DNA from: CAZCAQ01 sp964496905
GTDB lineage: Bacteria > Patescibacteriota > WWE3 > UBA101185 > UBA10185
Assembly: GCA_964496905.1 (NCBI GenBank)
Contig: CAZCAQ010000003.1
Coordinates: 16,706-80,705 of the forward strand
DNA: 64,000 nt
Direction of reading: 5' to 3'
The position numbers and the translations under genes are program-made. The notes beneath the pieces are model-generated. The model was not told the origin of the DNA. It saw only the letters and a program-made list of their open reading frames with translations, and searched no databases. This document shows, piece by piece, positions 27,619 through 36,550 of this stretch. Position 1 is the stretch's first letter. Every line of letters starts with the position of its first letter.

Positions 27619-28742
27619 AAGTAGCCTTTTGTGGCAGAACAGACTTGTTTAAATATAAAGGAGGGGATGCCGTACAAATGGAGCAAACGGCAAAAGAGCT
27701 AGAAAAGCTTGGCGTGCACGTTGACATAAAAACTCATTGGGACTTTGACTATGCACAATATGAATTAATTCACATATTCCAGCTGGATTGGGTTTCGGAA
27801 AACTATTTGTATGCAGAGGCAGCGCAAAAAGCGGGTAAAAAAATTGTACTTTCTCCAATTCATCATAATGTAAATGAAGTAAAAGCTTACGATGACAATT
27901 TTGTATTTGGTTATCGCAGACTTTCGTCCTTGGTATTACGCAATCAATTTCACCGCGATACGCTAAAAATCTTTTACCGAGCTCTTTCCAACCCAGAAAA
28001 ACGAATTCCTGCGTTTTACGCAATAACTTATGGACTTAAGAATCTGCACAAAAAAACCATAAAAGCCTCAAGCAAGGTTTTAGTTCAAACTCACTTGGAA
28101 GCCGAAGATTTAAAAAAGGCTTACACCACAGATTTTGAATGGGTTTTAGTTCCAAATGGTGTTGGTGACGTTTTTTTGTCACAACCAGAAATGCTTAGCA
28201 ATTTTCTGCCATTTTCTGATTACATTTTAAGCGTAGGCCGTATTGAAGCCCGAAAAAATCAACTTAACATTATTGAAGCGGTAAAAAAACTCCGCTTACA
28301 AACTGGGCAAGACCTTAAACTTGTTTTTGTTGGTCAATTTAGTCTTTCTCATAAAGAGTATACACAGCACTTTAAGGAACAACTTTCGCAAAACCCATGG
28401 ATTACTCACATTGAAAAGGTCGACTATGAAAAAATGCCTTCAGTATACAAATTTGCAAAAGTTGCAGTTTCAGCAAGTTGGTTTGAAACAACTGGATTAA
28501 CCAGTTTAGAGGCCTTGTATTGCGGTTCAAATGCTGTTGCATCGGGAAAAAGAGCTAATGAGTTGTTAGGTTCGCAAGTTTCATATTGTGACCCTTCTAG
28601 TGTAGAATCTATTTCAAGCGCCATTTTGACGCAGCTTCAAAAACCAAGACCAGTAATTTCTAAAGATTTTAAAGCACAGTATACTTGGAAGAATGCTGCT
28701 GAAAAAACTCTTAAGGTATATACGGATATAATTGATGAATAA
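27615..28742 (+). CDS. GT4 glycosyltransferase
   Basis: A 375-aa protein. N-domain: TDLFKYKGGDAVQMEQTAKE with a K-G-G-D loop and LIHIFQLDWVSE. C-domain: LSVGRIEARKNQLNIIEAVK near residue 212, KLVFVGQFSLSHKEY, and VSASWFETTGLTSLEALYCG, the E-x-x-G-x-x-x-L-E donor motif. Close to the WbaZ/mannosyl-type group in CPR loci, but sugar unknown. Starts by ATGA overlap and ends in overlap with the ligase fusion gene. Confidence 0.9.
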   Translation: MKVAFCGRTDLFKYKGGDAVQMEQTAKELEKLGVHVDIKTHWDFDYAQYELIHIFQLDWVSENYLYAEAAQKAGKKIVLSPIHHNVNEVKAYDDNFVFGYRRLSSLVLRNQFHRDTLKIFYRALSNPEKRIPAFYAITYGLKNLHKKTIKASSKVLVQTHLEAEDLKKAYTTDFEWVLVPNGVGDVFLSQPEMLSNFLPFSDYILSVGRIEARKNQLNIIEAVKKLRLQTGQDLKLVFVGQFSLSHKEYTQHFKEQLSQNPWITHIEKVDYEKMPSVYKFAKVAVSASWFETTGLTSLEALYCGSNAVASGKRANELLGSQVSYCDPSSVESISSAILTQLQKPRPVISKDFKAQYTWKNAAEKTLKVYTDIIDE

Positions 28743-31641
28743 TTACGAATTACTTATTGGAATAGCTATTTTTTCAGTGGGATTTTATGCCCTTGTCAGA
28801 GATTTTAAACTCTTTATCTATATTTTGCTCTTTTCAAGCGTTTTAATTCACAAAGAAATGTTTAGCCTGTATATGTGGGACTTTATGCCAATTCGCTTTT
28901 TAATGCTTGCTTTGTCTTTTTATGTAGTTGGGGCCTTCTTTTTAGCACTTTTTACTGCGCTGAGAGAAAGGAATATGCATCAACGACTTGAGTTAACTAA
29001 AATTTCTCAGTACTTAAGGGATCCTTTTATCATTAGTTTGACTTTGCTCTGGCTAGTAAGAGGTTTTTCTCTAGTGTTTTCAAAAGATATTAGGTCTAGT
29101 GTGGAGCTTTATGCCTTTTTTACATCTATTTATTTGGCATCTCTTTTTATTTACATAAGGTTAAAATCAAGGCCTTTGCACGTTATATTGTATCTGGATT
29201 TTTATATTGCCATTGTTTTTGCACTCTGTATGTTTGGGTTTTTACAATTATTTTTAAGTTCCAATTATAACTTTACTATTGGAGCATTTTGGCAAATTCC
29301 CGGACATAGCCCACGCGTTGGAAGTCTTTTTTGGGATGTAAATCACTTTGGAGCGTTTATTGCCTCATTATTTTTATACGGATGTGCTAGGTTTTTGGCA
29401 GTTTCAGGCTTAAAACGCAAAATACTTTACGGCATTTTACTTTTGCCAATTCCCATAATTTTGTATTTAACTAATTCACGCAGCTCTTTATTGCTATTAA
29501 TCAGTGCTTCTGCGCTTTTTGGCTTTATTGTATTGTTCAAAAAAATCGGTAACAAAGCTTTTGGCCTTACAGCATTAGTGGCCCTTTTTGCATTTTTGAC
29601 CTTTTTTTATACATATTCAGATGAAAACTCTAAAGTTAGCAAGGTTATTCGTAGTAACTTACATTACAGAATTGATTCTTTTGATTCGCACTTTTTATTG
29701 CTATCTGGTGCTTCGGAAGTATTTACAGAAAATCCTATATTAGGAGGTGGCTACGGGAGTTTTTATGCCCAATTTATGGAAACCTCCATTTCATCAGAAT
29801 ATCTTAGGCGTGATCCAGCTGGTTTATTAACAAAAGTTCCTGCACACACAATTTGGGGTGAGGTAGCTTCTGAAACGGGCATGTTAGGTTTTTCCGCTTT
29901 TCTGTTTTTATGTCTAATAATTACAGCTGTACCTTTTTATAATTTTTTGGTCAGTAACTCGTATAAGGATTATTTAGTTCATGGCGCCATATTTTCTTCA
30001 ATAATAGGCTATTTTGTCGCTGGCATATTTTATTCTTATAATTCTGAATTTTTTTGGCTTGTCTTAATTTTATACACAACGTATGGAATAGCAAAATTGA
30101 TTCAAAACATGCCTGTTGTAATTAATAATCCAAATCCAAGCTTTACCTTTGGTTTGTTAAAAAAGGCAGTAATGTTTATTGAAGTTAAAATAAACGCAGG
30201 ATTTATTTTACTTGGACTTTTAACATTTTCATTAATATTTATAAATTTGGGGAAAAACACTTTAATTACATGGGACGAAGCAATATACGGAAAAATTGCT
30301 AAAAATATTGTTCAAACAGGTGAGTGGTTAACTTTGCAATGGAAGGTAGGTTCCACTTGGTTTGAAAAGCCCCCACTTTACTTTTGGTCAACGGCATTTT
30401 TTATGAAAATCTTTGGTATAAACGAATTTGCAGTTAGATTAACAAGTGCGCTTAGTGGCTTTGGTTCTATTATGGTTTTAACCTACTTTGCAAAAAAAAT
30501 ATATGGGCGAAGCGTAGGGTATTTAGCAGGATTTATTCTATTGACCACTTTTCAGTTTTTGTATTACGCACGAACCGGCATGCTTGACGTTACTCTCACT
30601 TTTTTTATTACTACTGCTTTGGTAATTTACTTTCTTGGTGCAAAAATGCTTAGGACATTTGTACTAGCGGGTGTATTTGTAGGATTAGCAGTGCTAACAA
30701 AAGGTGTAGTAGGTTTTTTACCTTTACTAATAATACTAATCTTTGAATTAGTTATGTTGCCAAAAACCAAAAAATTAAGCGAACTAGTTAACGTTTTTTA
30801 CATTTTTGTATTCTCAGCAATAGTTTTTATGCCATGGCATGCCTATATGCTGGGTTTATATGGTAATAAGTTTTACGACAACTACATTGTTTATCATGTT
30901 TTGCAACGTGCTTCAACAGCAATTGAAGGAAAAGGCCAGCCCTTTTGGTGGTATTTTGTAGTAATGAAAGTTAGTATGCGCTTATGGTTTTTGGCATTAC
31001 TGGTAGCGCTTCCTTTTACTACCACTTGTGTGTTATTTAGAAAAAAAATGGAGAAGTTTAACTTTTTGTTTTCAAATAATGAGATACGTGGGTTAATATT
31101 TACATTAGTCTGGTTTATAGTTGTAGCACTTTTCTTTTCATCAGCGATCTCTAAACTTATTTGGTACATAATTCCTATATATGTTCCAGCTGCACTGATT
31201 TGCGCATTTACAATAGTTGTAATTTTAAGAAACTTTTTCTCAAAGTTTGCTAAAAATATAGTTGATGAAATGGTTTTTGTAACGATCTTTTTTATTTTTA
31301 TGTTCACTTTTACTTACTTTTATGTTGAAAAAGGTCGCGTTTATACAAGTGACTTAAATTATGCTCAGGCCTTTGTACTTAAGCAGTCAAGTGTTAAGTA
31401 TCCAAATGAGACTGTGCTTGTCGATAGAATTGAATCCCCAGTCACATTTTACTATCGCGATGGGCCTTATGCAGAAGTTGATTTTCAACAAATCCGAGCT
31501 TCTCTTAGTAAAAGCTCAGAAAAGCCTACAATTTTTATTACTAATAAAAAAAGATTTGTTCAGCTTGAAAAAGAATTTTTGGGACTTTCCAATGTAGATC
31601 AGGCTGGAGATTTTATACTTGCCTATTATCTTAAACAATGA
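28735..31641 (+). CDS. Fused O-antigen ligase-like and GT39-like membrane protein
   Basis: 968 aa from ATG 28735 (a TTG 3 nt upstream is less likely). Two membrane modules lie in one frame. Residues about 1-465 look like the O-antigen ligase/polymerase (Wzy/WaaL, PF04932) family: SRVGSLFWDVNHFGAF-like PRVGSLFWDVNHFGAFIA, YLTNSRSSLLLL, and NPILGGGYGSFYAQF before a large loop with His (AHTIWGEVASETGMLGF). Residues about 480-968 look like ArnT/GT39: WDEAIYGKIAKNIVQTGEW with the catalytic Asp-Glu and FEKPPLYFWSTA. The two could polymerise or ligate a chain and decorate it. No stop or frameshift interrupts the join near 30200. Confidence 0.8.
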   Translation: MNNYELLIGIAIFSVGFYALVRDFKLFIYILLFSSVLIHKEMFSLYMWDFMPIRFLMLALSFYVVGAFFLALFTALRERNMHQRLELTKISQYLRDPFIISLTLLWLVRGFSLVFSKDIRSSVELYAFFTSIYLASLFIYIRLKSRPLHVILYLDFYIAIVFALCMFGFLQLFLSSNYNFTIGAFWQIPGHSPRVGSLFWDVNHFGAFIASLFLYGCARFLAVSGLKRKILYGILLLPIPIILYLTNSRSSLLLLISASALFGFIVLFKKIGNKAFGLTALVALFAFLTFFYTYSDENSKVSKVIRSNLHYRIDSFDSHFLLLSGASEVFTENPILGGGYGSFYAQFMETSISSEYLRRDPAGLLTKVPAHTIWGEVASETGMLGFSAFLFLCLIITAVPFYNFLVSNSYKDYLVHGAIFSSIIGYFVAGIFYSYNSEFFWLVLILYTTYGIAKLIQNMPVVINNPNPSFTFGLLKKAVMFIEVKINAGFILLGLLTFSLIFINLGKNTLITWDEAIYGKIAKNIVQTGEWLTLQWKVGSTWFEKPPLYFWSTAFFMKIFGINEFAVRLTSALSGFGSIMVLTYFAKKIYGRSVGYLAGFILLTTFQFLYYARTGMLDVTLTFFITTALVIYFLGAKMLRTFVLAGVFVGLAVLTKGVVGFLPLLIILIFELVMLPKTKKLSELVNVFYIFVFSAIVFMPWHAYMLGLYGNKFYDNYIVYHVLQRASTAIEGKGQPFWWYFVVMKVSMRLWFLALLVALPFTTTCVLFRKKMEKFNFLFSNNEIRGLIFTLVWFIVVALFFSSAISKLIWYIIPIYVPAALICAFTIVVILRNFFSKFAKNIVDEMVFVTIFFIFMFTFTYFYVEKGRVYTSDLNYAQAFVLKQSSVKYPNETVLVDRIESPVTFYYRDGPYAEVDFQQIRASLSKSSEKPTIFITNKKRFVQLEKEFLGLSNVDQAGDFILAYYLKQ

Positions 31642-32762
31642 AAGTTGCAATAATTCACGACGATTTTATTCAATATGGTGGTGCAGAACAATTGGTTCTA
31701 GCCCTTTGGGAGATATGGCCCAATGCAGTTTTGTATACAAGTTACGTAACTAATGATTGGGCAAAAATTCTTAAAGAAAAAAATATTGAATATAAAACGT
31801 CATTCATGCAAAAGTTGCCATATAAAAAGAAATTAAATAAATACTACGCTGGGCTTATGCTTTATCCCCTTGCCTTTGAGTCATTTGACTTTACGGGTTT
31901 TGATTTGGTGATTTCATCTTCTTCTAGGTTTGCACATTGTATTGTTACAAAACCATCAACTTTGCATATTTCATATATTAATTCGCCAGGACGCATGTTT
32001 TGGGAGTTTTGGGATTATTTTGAGAACTTTAGTTTTTCACGCCGAAATATTATTAAAAGGCTCTACATAAATTTGTTAAAAGCAGTGGCTAGTTATTATA
32101 GAACTTGGGACTATTACTCTTCATTTCGCGCCGATTACCTTATTGCTAATTCATCGATTCCTCATAACCGTATTAAAAAATTTTATGACAAGGAAAGCAC
32201 AATAATTTATCCATTTGTTAATACAAAATATTTTGAAAATAAACCAAAATCAAAAGCTAACTTTTTTCTTATAATAACCAGGCTGGTTTCGTGGAAAAAA
32301 GTAGATATAGCAATAGATGCTTTTATTAAGAATGGTCAAAATTTGAGAATAATTGGTGATGGCCCAGAACTTCAACCTTTAAAAGCAAAAGCCGCAGGTT
32401 ATAAAAATATAGAGTTACTTGGATATGTGAGTGATGATGTGAAAATAGATCTGCTATGTTCATGTTGTGCTTTAATTAACACACAGCTAGAGGACTTTGG
32501 TATTGCCCCATTAGAAGCTATGGCGGCTGGAAAACCTGTTTTAGCATACGGAAGAGGTGGCGCGCTAGAAACAGTTATAGAAGGAAAAACTGGTGCATTT
32601 TATTACGAACAAACTCCTCAGGCTTTAAATGCCGCATTGGAGACTTTTGATCCTGAGTCTTATTTAGTAACCGATTGTGTTTATCAAGCTCGGCGCTTTG
32701 ATAAAGATGTTTTTCTTAGTAAGATCAAAGCCTTTGTTGATAGTGTATACTTAGGGAGCTAA
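31638..32762 (+). CDS. GT4 glycosyltransferase
   Basis: A 374-aa protein. IHDDFIQYGGAEQLVLALWE at the N-terminus, DLVISSSSRFAHCIVTKPST, SYINSPGRMFWEFWDYF; C-domain LIITRLVSWKKVDIAIDAF near residue 210, IGDGPELQPLKAKAAGYKN and EDFGIAPLEAMAAGKPVLAY. This whole pattern is the common CPR/Gram-negative GT4 subgroup near mannosyltransferase WbaZ. Eight nt separate it from the initiating transferase gene. It overlaps the previous gene by 4 nt. Confidence 0.9.
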   Translation: MKVAIIHDDFIQYGGAEQLVLALWEIWPNAVLYTSYVTNDWAKILKEKNIEYKTSFMQKLPYKKKLNKYYAGLMLYPLAFESFDFTGFDLVISSSSRFAHCIVTKPSTLHISYINSPGRMFWEFWDYFENFSFSRRNIIKRLYINLLKAVASYYRTWDYYSSFRADYLIANSSIPHNRIKKFYDKESTIIYPFVNTKYFENKPKSKANFFLIITRLVSWKKVDIAIDAFIKNGQNLRIIGDGPELQPLKAKAAGYKNIELLGYVSDDVKIDLLCSCCALINTQLEDFGIAPLEAMAAGKPVLAYGRGGALETVIEGKTGAFYYEQTPQALNAALETFDPESYLVTDCVYQARRFDKDVFLSKIKAFVDSVYLGS

Positions 32763-32769
32763 TTCCAAT

Positions 32770-33408
32770 ATGGACTTATACGATTTTTTAAAAAGAATAC
32801 TAGATATTGTGGGTGCGCTTGTAGGGCTCCTTATTTTTTCACCAATTTTTGCGGTTGCAGCTGTTTTTATTAAACTTGCATCTCCGGGAGGACCAATTTT
32901 TGCGGATATACCATCAAGGGTAAGCAGAGGAAAAGAATTTAAAATGTACAAATTTAGATCTATGATTCCAAATGCGCACAATTGGCTTTTGGAACATCCA
33001 GAGTGGCATGAAAAGTACAAAGCCAACAATTACAAAATTTCTCCAGACGAAGATCCGCGCTTTATAAAAGGTGCAAAATTTATGAGAAAATATAGCATTG
33101 ATGAGCTTCCTCAATTTTTAAATGTTTTGTTTGGCGATATGAGTTTAGTAGGTCCCAGAGCTTACTATCCTTTTGAATTAAAAGAGCAAAGGGAAAAGTT
33201 CCCGGAAGCTGGTCCCTACATTGACGAAGTCTTTCAGATAAAGCCCGGCATTACGGGTGTTTGGCAAGTTTCTGGAAGATCGAGCATTGGTTTTTTGGAG
33301 CGAATAAAAATGGATGCCGGATATGCAAAAAAGCGCTCAATATTGTATGATTTACTAATAATTCTAAAAACGCCGCTAGCGGTGTTGGCTGCTAAAGGAG
33401 CAAACTAA
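32770..33408 (+). CDS. Monotopic phosphoglycosyltransferase (bacterial sugar transferase, PglC/WcaJ type)
   Basis: A 212-aa protein, the size of a minimal single-domain enzyme such as PglC. An N-terminal re-entrant helix (about residues 8-36) is followed by KMYKFRSM (58-65), KYSIDELPQFLNVLFGDMSLVGPR with the catalytic D111-E112, and KPGITGVWQVSGRSS. It moves a sugar-1-phosphate from a UDP-sugar to undecaprenyl phosphate, the first committed step of glycan repeat assembly, at the inner membrane face. It is placed at the very end of the locus. A GGGAG at 32754-32758 is 11 nt upstream. Confidence 0.92.
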   Translation: MDLYDFLKRILDIVGALVGLLIFSPIFAVAAVFIKLASPGGPIFADIPSRVSRGKEFKMYKFRSMIPNAHNWLLEHPEWHEKYKANNYKISPDEDPRFIKGAKFMRKYSIDELPQFLNVLFGDMSLVGPRAYYPFELKEQREKFPEAGPYIDEVFQIKPGITGVWQVSGRSSIGFLERIKMDAGYAKKRSILYDLLIILKTPLAVLAAKGAN

Positions 33409-33410
33409 AT

Positions 33411-35357
33411 ATGAATCAAGCAAAAGTATGGAAACCAGGACAAACAAGTAATTCTAAGGTAGGTGGTGTCAGTAAATATAAAAGGCATATTGGTGTAGGT
33501 GGGGCTATACTTATAGGTGTACTGTCTGTTTTTGTTTTAGTTACTTATTTCTTCTTTGCACGCCCCGTTTTAGCTTTAAGAAGTAATGTAAAAGACCTTC
33601 AAGAGGATTTTAACAATAGTAAACAGGCCCTTGTAGAGCGGGATTTGGTTGCTTTTAATGCAAGTTTAGATGAGACTGAAAAAGACCTTGAAGAACTAAG
33701 GACCACCAGAGACGAAAAGCTTGGTTGGGCTAAAAACTTTCCAAAGCTTAAGATTTACTACAAAGATTCGGAAAACTTTATTAACGCAGGTCAGCATGCT
33801 GTAAACGCAGGTAGAGAGTTCTCGGTAATTGTTGAACCTTTTTCCTCTGCATTAGGTCTAAAAACAAAAAATACTCAAAACGGTGCCCCAGCGCCAGAGG
33901 GTGAAGACGTTGGCTTAATGGAAGCTTTTTCTGCATGGGTAGCTGCCATGCCTTTGGTTGCTGCAGAATCAGATCCAGTAATTAAGGAATTAACTTTAAT
34001 GGGCGATCAGCTAGCTAAGGTTGATGCGCAGAATTATCCAGAAGATTTTAGAGGTTTTCCAGTAAGAGAGACTATTTTACAGTCTCAAAACACACTTACG
34101 CAGCTTAACGATTACGCACCAGACATTAAAAAAGCACTCGTTATAATCCCAGGACTTCTAGGTATTGGCGGTGAAGAAAAACGCTATATGGTTATTATGC
34201 AAAATGACAAAGAAGTTCGTGCAACTGGTGGTTTTTGGACATATTTAGCAACCTTTAAGGTAAGTAATGGGCTTTTAAATTCTGACTTTACTTCATACAA
34301 TTCATACTATGTTGATGATGTATTAAATCAAATAGATGCGTATCACACTTTTCCAACTGTACCTCCAACTTACAACAAGCACTTAAAGGTAGAAAGAATG
34401 TTTGCCCGCGACGCAAACGTGTCACCAGACCTTCCAACTTCTGTAGATCAGTTTTTGGAATTTTGGACATTAGCTGCACCACTTTCTCCAAATGAATTTA
34501 AACCTATTGATGGCGTAATCGTTATTGATACAAAGGTATTGGAAGAACTTTTGGAAATTACTGGCCCAGCTACTGTAAATGGTTTTACATATAACAAAGA
34601 CAATGTTGTACTTGAACTTGAAAAATTGGCAAGCCTTGCTTTAAAAGAGCAAGTTAATAGAAAAAAAGTTTTGGGTGATTTAATGGAACAAATGTTAATT
34701 AACGTGTTTGAGTCCGATAAAAATCTTTGGCCAAAACTCGTAGATAAAGGGTTTAACCTAATTGGTCGAAAGCACATTGCCATGGTTATGATGGACCCAG
34801 AGGCACAGGCCTTAATTGAAAAACACAACTTTGCTGGTCGTATAGTTGATCCTGTAGTTGGTGATTATGCATATGTAGTCCAAACCAACCTAGGTGGTGA
34901 TAAGACTAACTGGTTTGTCACTAAAGACGTCCAGCACGATTTATCACGTGAAAACGGTAAATGGAAAAGAACAGTTACTATCAATTACAAATACACAAGG
35001 CCTTCAGATGAATTTGCCTCATTTGTAACAGTTTACCGTGAATGGGTAAGGTTATATGTGCCAAAGGGCGCAGAGTTAATTGCCTTGACAGGGTCCGATG
35101 ATGAACCTGGTACTGGTGAGGAAAGAAACAAAACTTATTTTCATGGGTTCTTTACATTAGCACCTGATGCCACAAAAACTGTAAAGTTTGAGTACTATTT
35201 ACCTGAGGACACAATTAAAGACGGCGAGTACAAGTTGTACATTCAAAAACAAGTCTCTATAGATAAAGAAAAGCATGTTGTAAATGCAGGTGGTAAAACT
35301 CAAGAAATAATTCTTGATATTTTGGACGGTAAGTTTTCGGCAAAAGTAGCAGAGTAG
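33411..35357 (+). CDS. DUF4012 domain protein, membrane-anchored
   Basis: A 648-aa protein with one N-terminal helix (ILIGVLSVFVLVTYFFFA, about residues 36-53), a coiled-coil-like stretch (about 60-110), and the DUF4012 region with RYMVIMQNDKEVRATGGFWT near residue 257. The remainder (about 390-648) is beta-rich and probably outside the cell. DUF4012 proteins are common beside CPR and Actinobacteria surface-glycan genes, but their activity is unknown. SD AAGGAG at 33394-33399 is 9-11 nt before ATG 33411, 2 nt after the phosphoglycosyltransferase stop, so both are on one mRNA. Confidence 0.85.
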   Translation: MNQAKVWKPGQTSNSKVGGVSKYKRHIGVGGAILIGVLSVFVLVTYFFFARPVLALRSNVKDLQEDFNNSKQALVERDLVAFNASLDETEKDLEELRTTRDEKLGWAKNFPKLKIYYKDSENFINAGQHAVNAGREFSVIVEPFSSALGLKTKNTQNGAPAPEGEDVGLMEAFSAWVAAMPLVAAESDPVIKELTLMGDQLAKVDAQNYPEDFRGFPVRETILQSQNTLTQLNDYAPDIKKALVIIPGLLGIGGEEKRYMVIMQNDKEVRATGGFWTYLATFKVSNGLLNSDFTSYNSYYVDDVLNQIDAYHTFPTVPPTYNKHLKVERMFARDANVSPDLPTSVDQFLEFWTLAAPLSPNEFKPIDGVIVIDTKVLEELLEITGPATVNGFTYNKDNVVLELEKLASLALKEQVNRKKVLGDLMEQMLINVFESDKNLWPKLVDKGFNLIGRKHIAMVMMDPEAQALIEKHNFAGRIVDPVVGDYAYVVQTNLGGDKTNWFVTKDVQHDLSRENGKWKRTVTINYKYTRPSDEFASFVTVYREWVRLYVPKGAELIALTGSDDEPGTGEERNKTYFHGFFTLAPDATKTVKFEYYLPEDTIKDGEYKLYIQKQVSIDKEKHVVNAGGKTQEIILDILDGKFSAKVAE

Positions 35358-35359
35358 CG

Positions 35360-35371
35360 TAAAATGAGAGA
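35360..35371 (+). promoter_or_regulatory. Leaderless promoter of recO
   Basis: TAAAAT (5 of 6) at 35360-35365, exactly 6 nt before GTG 35372; TCGGCA at 35337-35342 is a fair -35 at 17 nt. GAGAG directly before the GTG could alternatively serve as a ribosome site. Confidence 0.45.
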
Positions 35372-36130
35372 GTGAAACGCTATAATATTGAAGCTTTAGT
35401 ACTTAAAAACATTGGTTACAAAGACGCTGATAAAATTTACACGGTATTATCCCGCGAACTTGGTTTAGTTAGTGTTCATGCAAAAGGTGTACGAAAAATC
35501 AGTTCTAGGCGTGCTGGCAATTTAGATACACTTAATCACGTTAAAATTAAAATTAGCGAACAGGATTCTGGTTGGAAAACTGCCGACGAAGTATCTTTAA
35601 TTGAATCTTTTAAGCCAATCAAAGGGTCGTTACTTGCACAATCTCATGCTTTTTATTTACTTGAACTTGCTTACAGGCTTGTTCATGAAGAAAATTCCTC
35701 CGAAAAGTTGTTTGACCGCATGCTTGTGGCTTTACATAAATTAAGTAAAAGTAAGTCTGAATTGGAATCTTATTTAGTCATTAATTCTTTTGAAGTTTTT
35801 TTGCTACGATTTTTGGGATATGAAATTGAACTAACTGCTTGTGTACAATGTGGTCGTGACTTTGAAGCTGGTTGGGGAGGCTGCAAGCTGAGTTTTACCC
35901 ATGGTGGTTTTGTATGTGATCGTTGTTTTGGAGTTGTGCAGGGTGTTTTAGTTGATCTTAAAACGGCTGAGGTACTGCATAGTATTAATAGTGACTTTGA
36001 GTATAAACCCGTGGGCTTGGCGCGTGAAAATATTTACGCTGCTGACGATGTTTTAAAGATGTATATTAAAAATATTCTTGAAGATGGCTTTAAGACGGAA
36101 AGGGTTTTTAGGAGTATTAAGGATTTGTGA
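35372..36130 (+). CDS. recO: DNA repair protein RecO
   Basis: A 252-aa protein. N-terminal OB fold: YNIEALVLKNIGYKDADKIY, VLSRELGLVSVHAKGVRK. Zinc site: C-V-Q-C (about 151-154) and C-D-R-C (about 176-179). RecO loads RecA at single-stranded gaps with RecR and anneals ssDNA in the RecFOR pathway. Begins with GTG; TTG or ATG alternatives would shorten the OB fold. Its 3' end faces the - strand coiled-coil gene with only 12 nt between the stops. Confidence 0.92.
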   Translation: MKRYNIEALVLKNIGYKDADKIYTVLSRELGLVSVHAKGVRKISSRRAGNLDTLNHVKIKISEQDSGWKTADEVSLIESFKPIKGSLLAQSHAFYLLELAYRLVHEENSSEKLFDRMLVALHKLSKSKSELESYLVINSFEVFLLRFLGYEIELTACVQCGRDFEAGWGGCKLSFTHGGFVCDRCFGVVQGVLVDLKTAEVLHSINSDFEYKPVGLARENIYAADDVLKMYIKNILEDGFKTERVFRSIKDL

Positions 36131-36144
36131 AAAGCTGTGCTTTT
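36130..36144 (+). terminator. Small hairpin between recO and the convergent gene
   Basis: AAAAGC-TGT-GCTTTT followed by a T-rich stretch (AGGCTTTTGATTTTT). Six-bp A/T-rich stem, so weak; it can serve the recO side. Confidence 0.4.
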
Positions 36145-36472
36145 AGGCTTTTGATTTTTCAAGTTTAGCTATTCGAGCTTCGTGATTACTGACTTTGTGA
36201 GAAAGTAAGGTCTGTTCTTGCCTACTTGTTTTAAGTTCAGTTATAAATGTATCTAGCATGTCATACATTTTAGGAATGATTGTCACTTTTTCCGCTACTT
36301 CTTGTAATTTCTGATCCACCCTTAAAAAATTAAGAGCAGTCTCGCCCTTAAATGCGCGTAATTCTTGTGTAAGATCTACTATTGATTTTTCACATCCTCC
36401 TACTCTTTGTGAGAGATCTAATATAGATCTTTCACACCCTTCTAGTCTTTTTGTGAAATTCAATTGCTTCAT
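36143..36472 (-). CDS. Small coiled-coil protein of unknown function
   Basis: A 109-aa hydrophilic protein predicted to be almost entirely helical coiled coil. Two adjacent 14-residue units, LEGCERSILDLSQR and VGGCEKSIVDLTQE (residues 10-37), are near copies, each with one Cys, so the N-terminus arose by short tandem duplication (about 42 bp). The rest (LNFLRVDQKLQEVAEKV and NHEARIAKLEKSKA) is ordinary heptad-like sequence. No known family recognised. It lies between recO and dinB but has its own promoter, so a DNA-repair role is not implied. Confidence 0.7.
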   Translation of the reverse strand: MKQLNFTKRLEGCERSILDLSQRVGGCEKSIVDLTQELRAFKGETALNFLRVDQKLQEVAEKVTIIPKMYDMLDTFITELKTSRQEQTLLSHKVSNHEARIAKLEKSKA

Positions 36473-36508
36473 TTAGTTGTTTGTACCATTGTTAAAAACA
36501 ACTATCAA
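36473..36508 (-). promoter_or_regulatory. Near-leaderless promoter of the coiled-coil gene
   Basis: On the - strand: TTGATA (36508-36503), 17 nt, TACAAA (36485-36480) with an upstream TGG extended -10, then 7 nt to ATG 36472. A start site lies at or within a base of the start codon. Confidence 0.55.
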
Positions 36509-36528
36509 TATGCCATAGTATGCAAAAC

Positions 36529-36545
36529 TCTATTTTAAATAGACA
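36529..36545. repeat. 17-nt AT-rich palindromic element, copy 1
   Basis: TGTCTATTTAAAATAGA on the - strand just after the dinB stop. The same 17 nt occurs on the + strand at 46179-46195 just after the RDD gene stop. TCTATTT and AAATAGA are mirror arms. Possible 3'-end processing or termination signal. Confidence 0.4.
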
Positions 36546-36550
36546 TTGCT

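Noticed and set aside
34448..34828. 126-aa ORF opposite the DUF4012 gene
   Set aside because: Antisense shadow of a long conserved frame, with low-complexity Ser/Phe content and no start signal.
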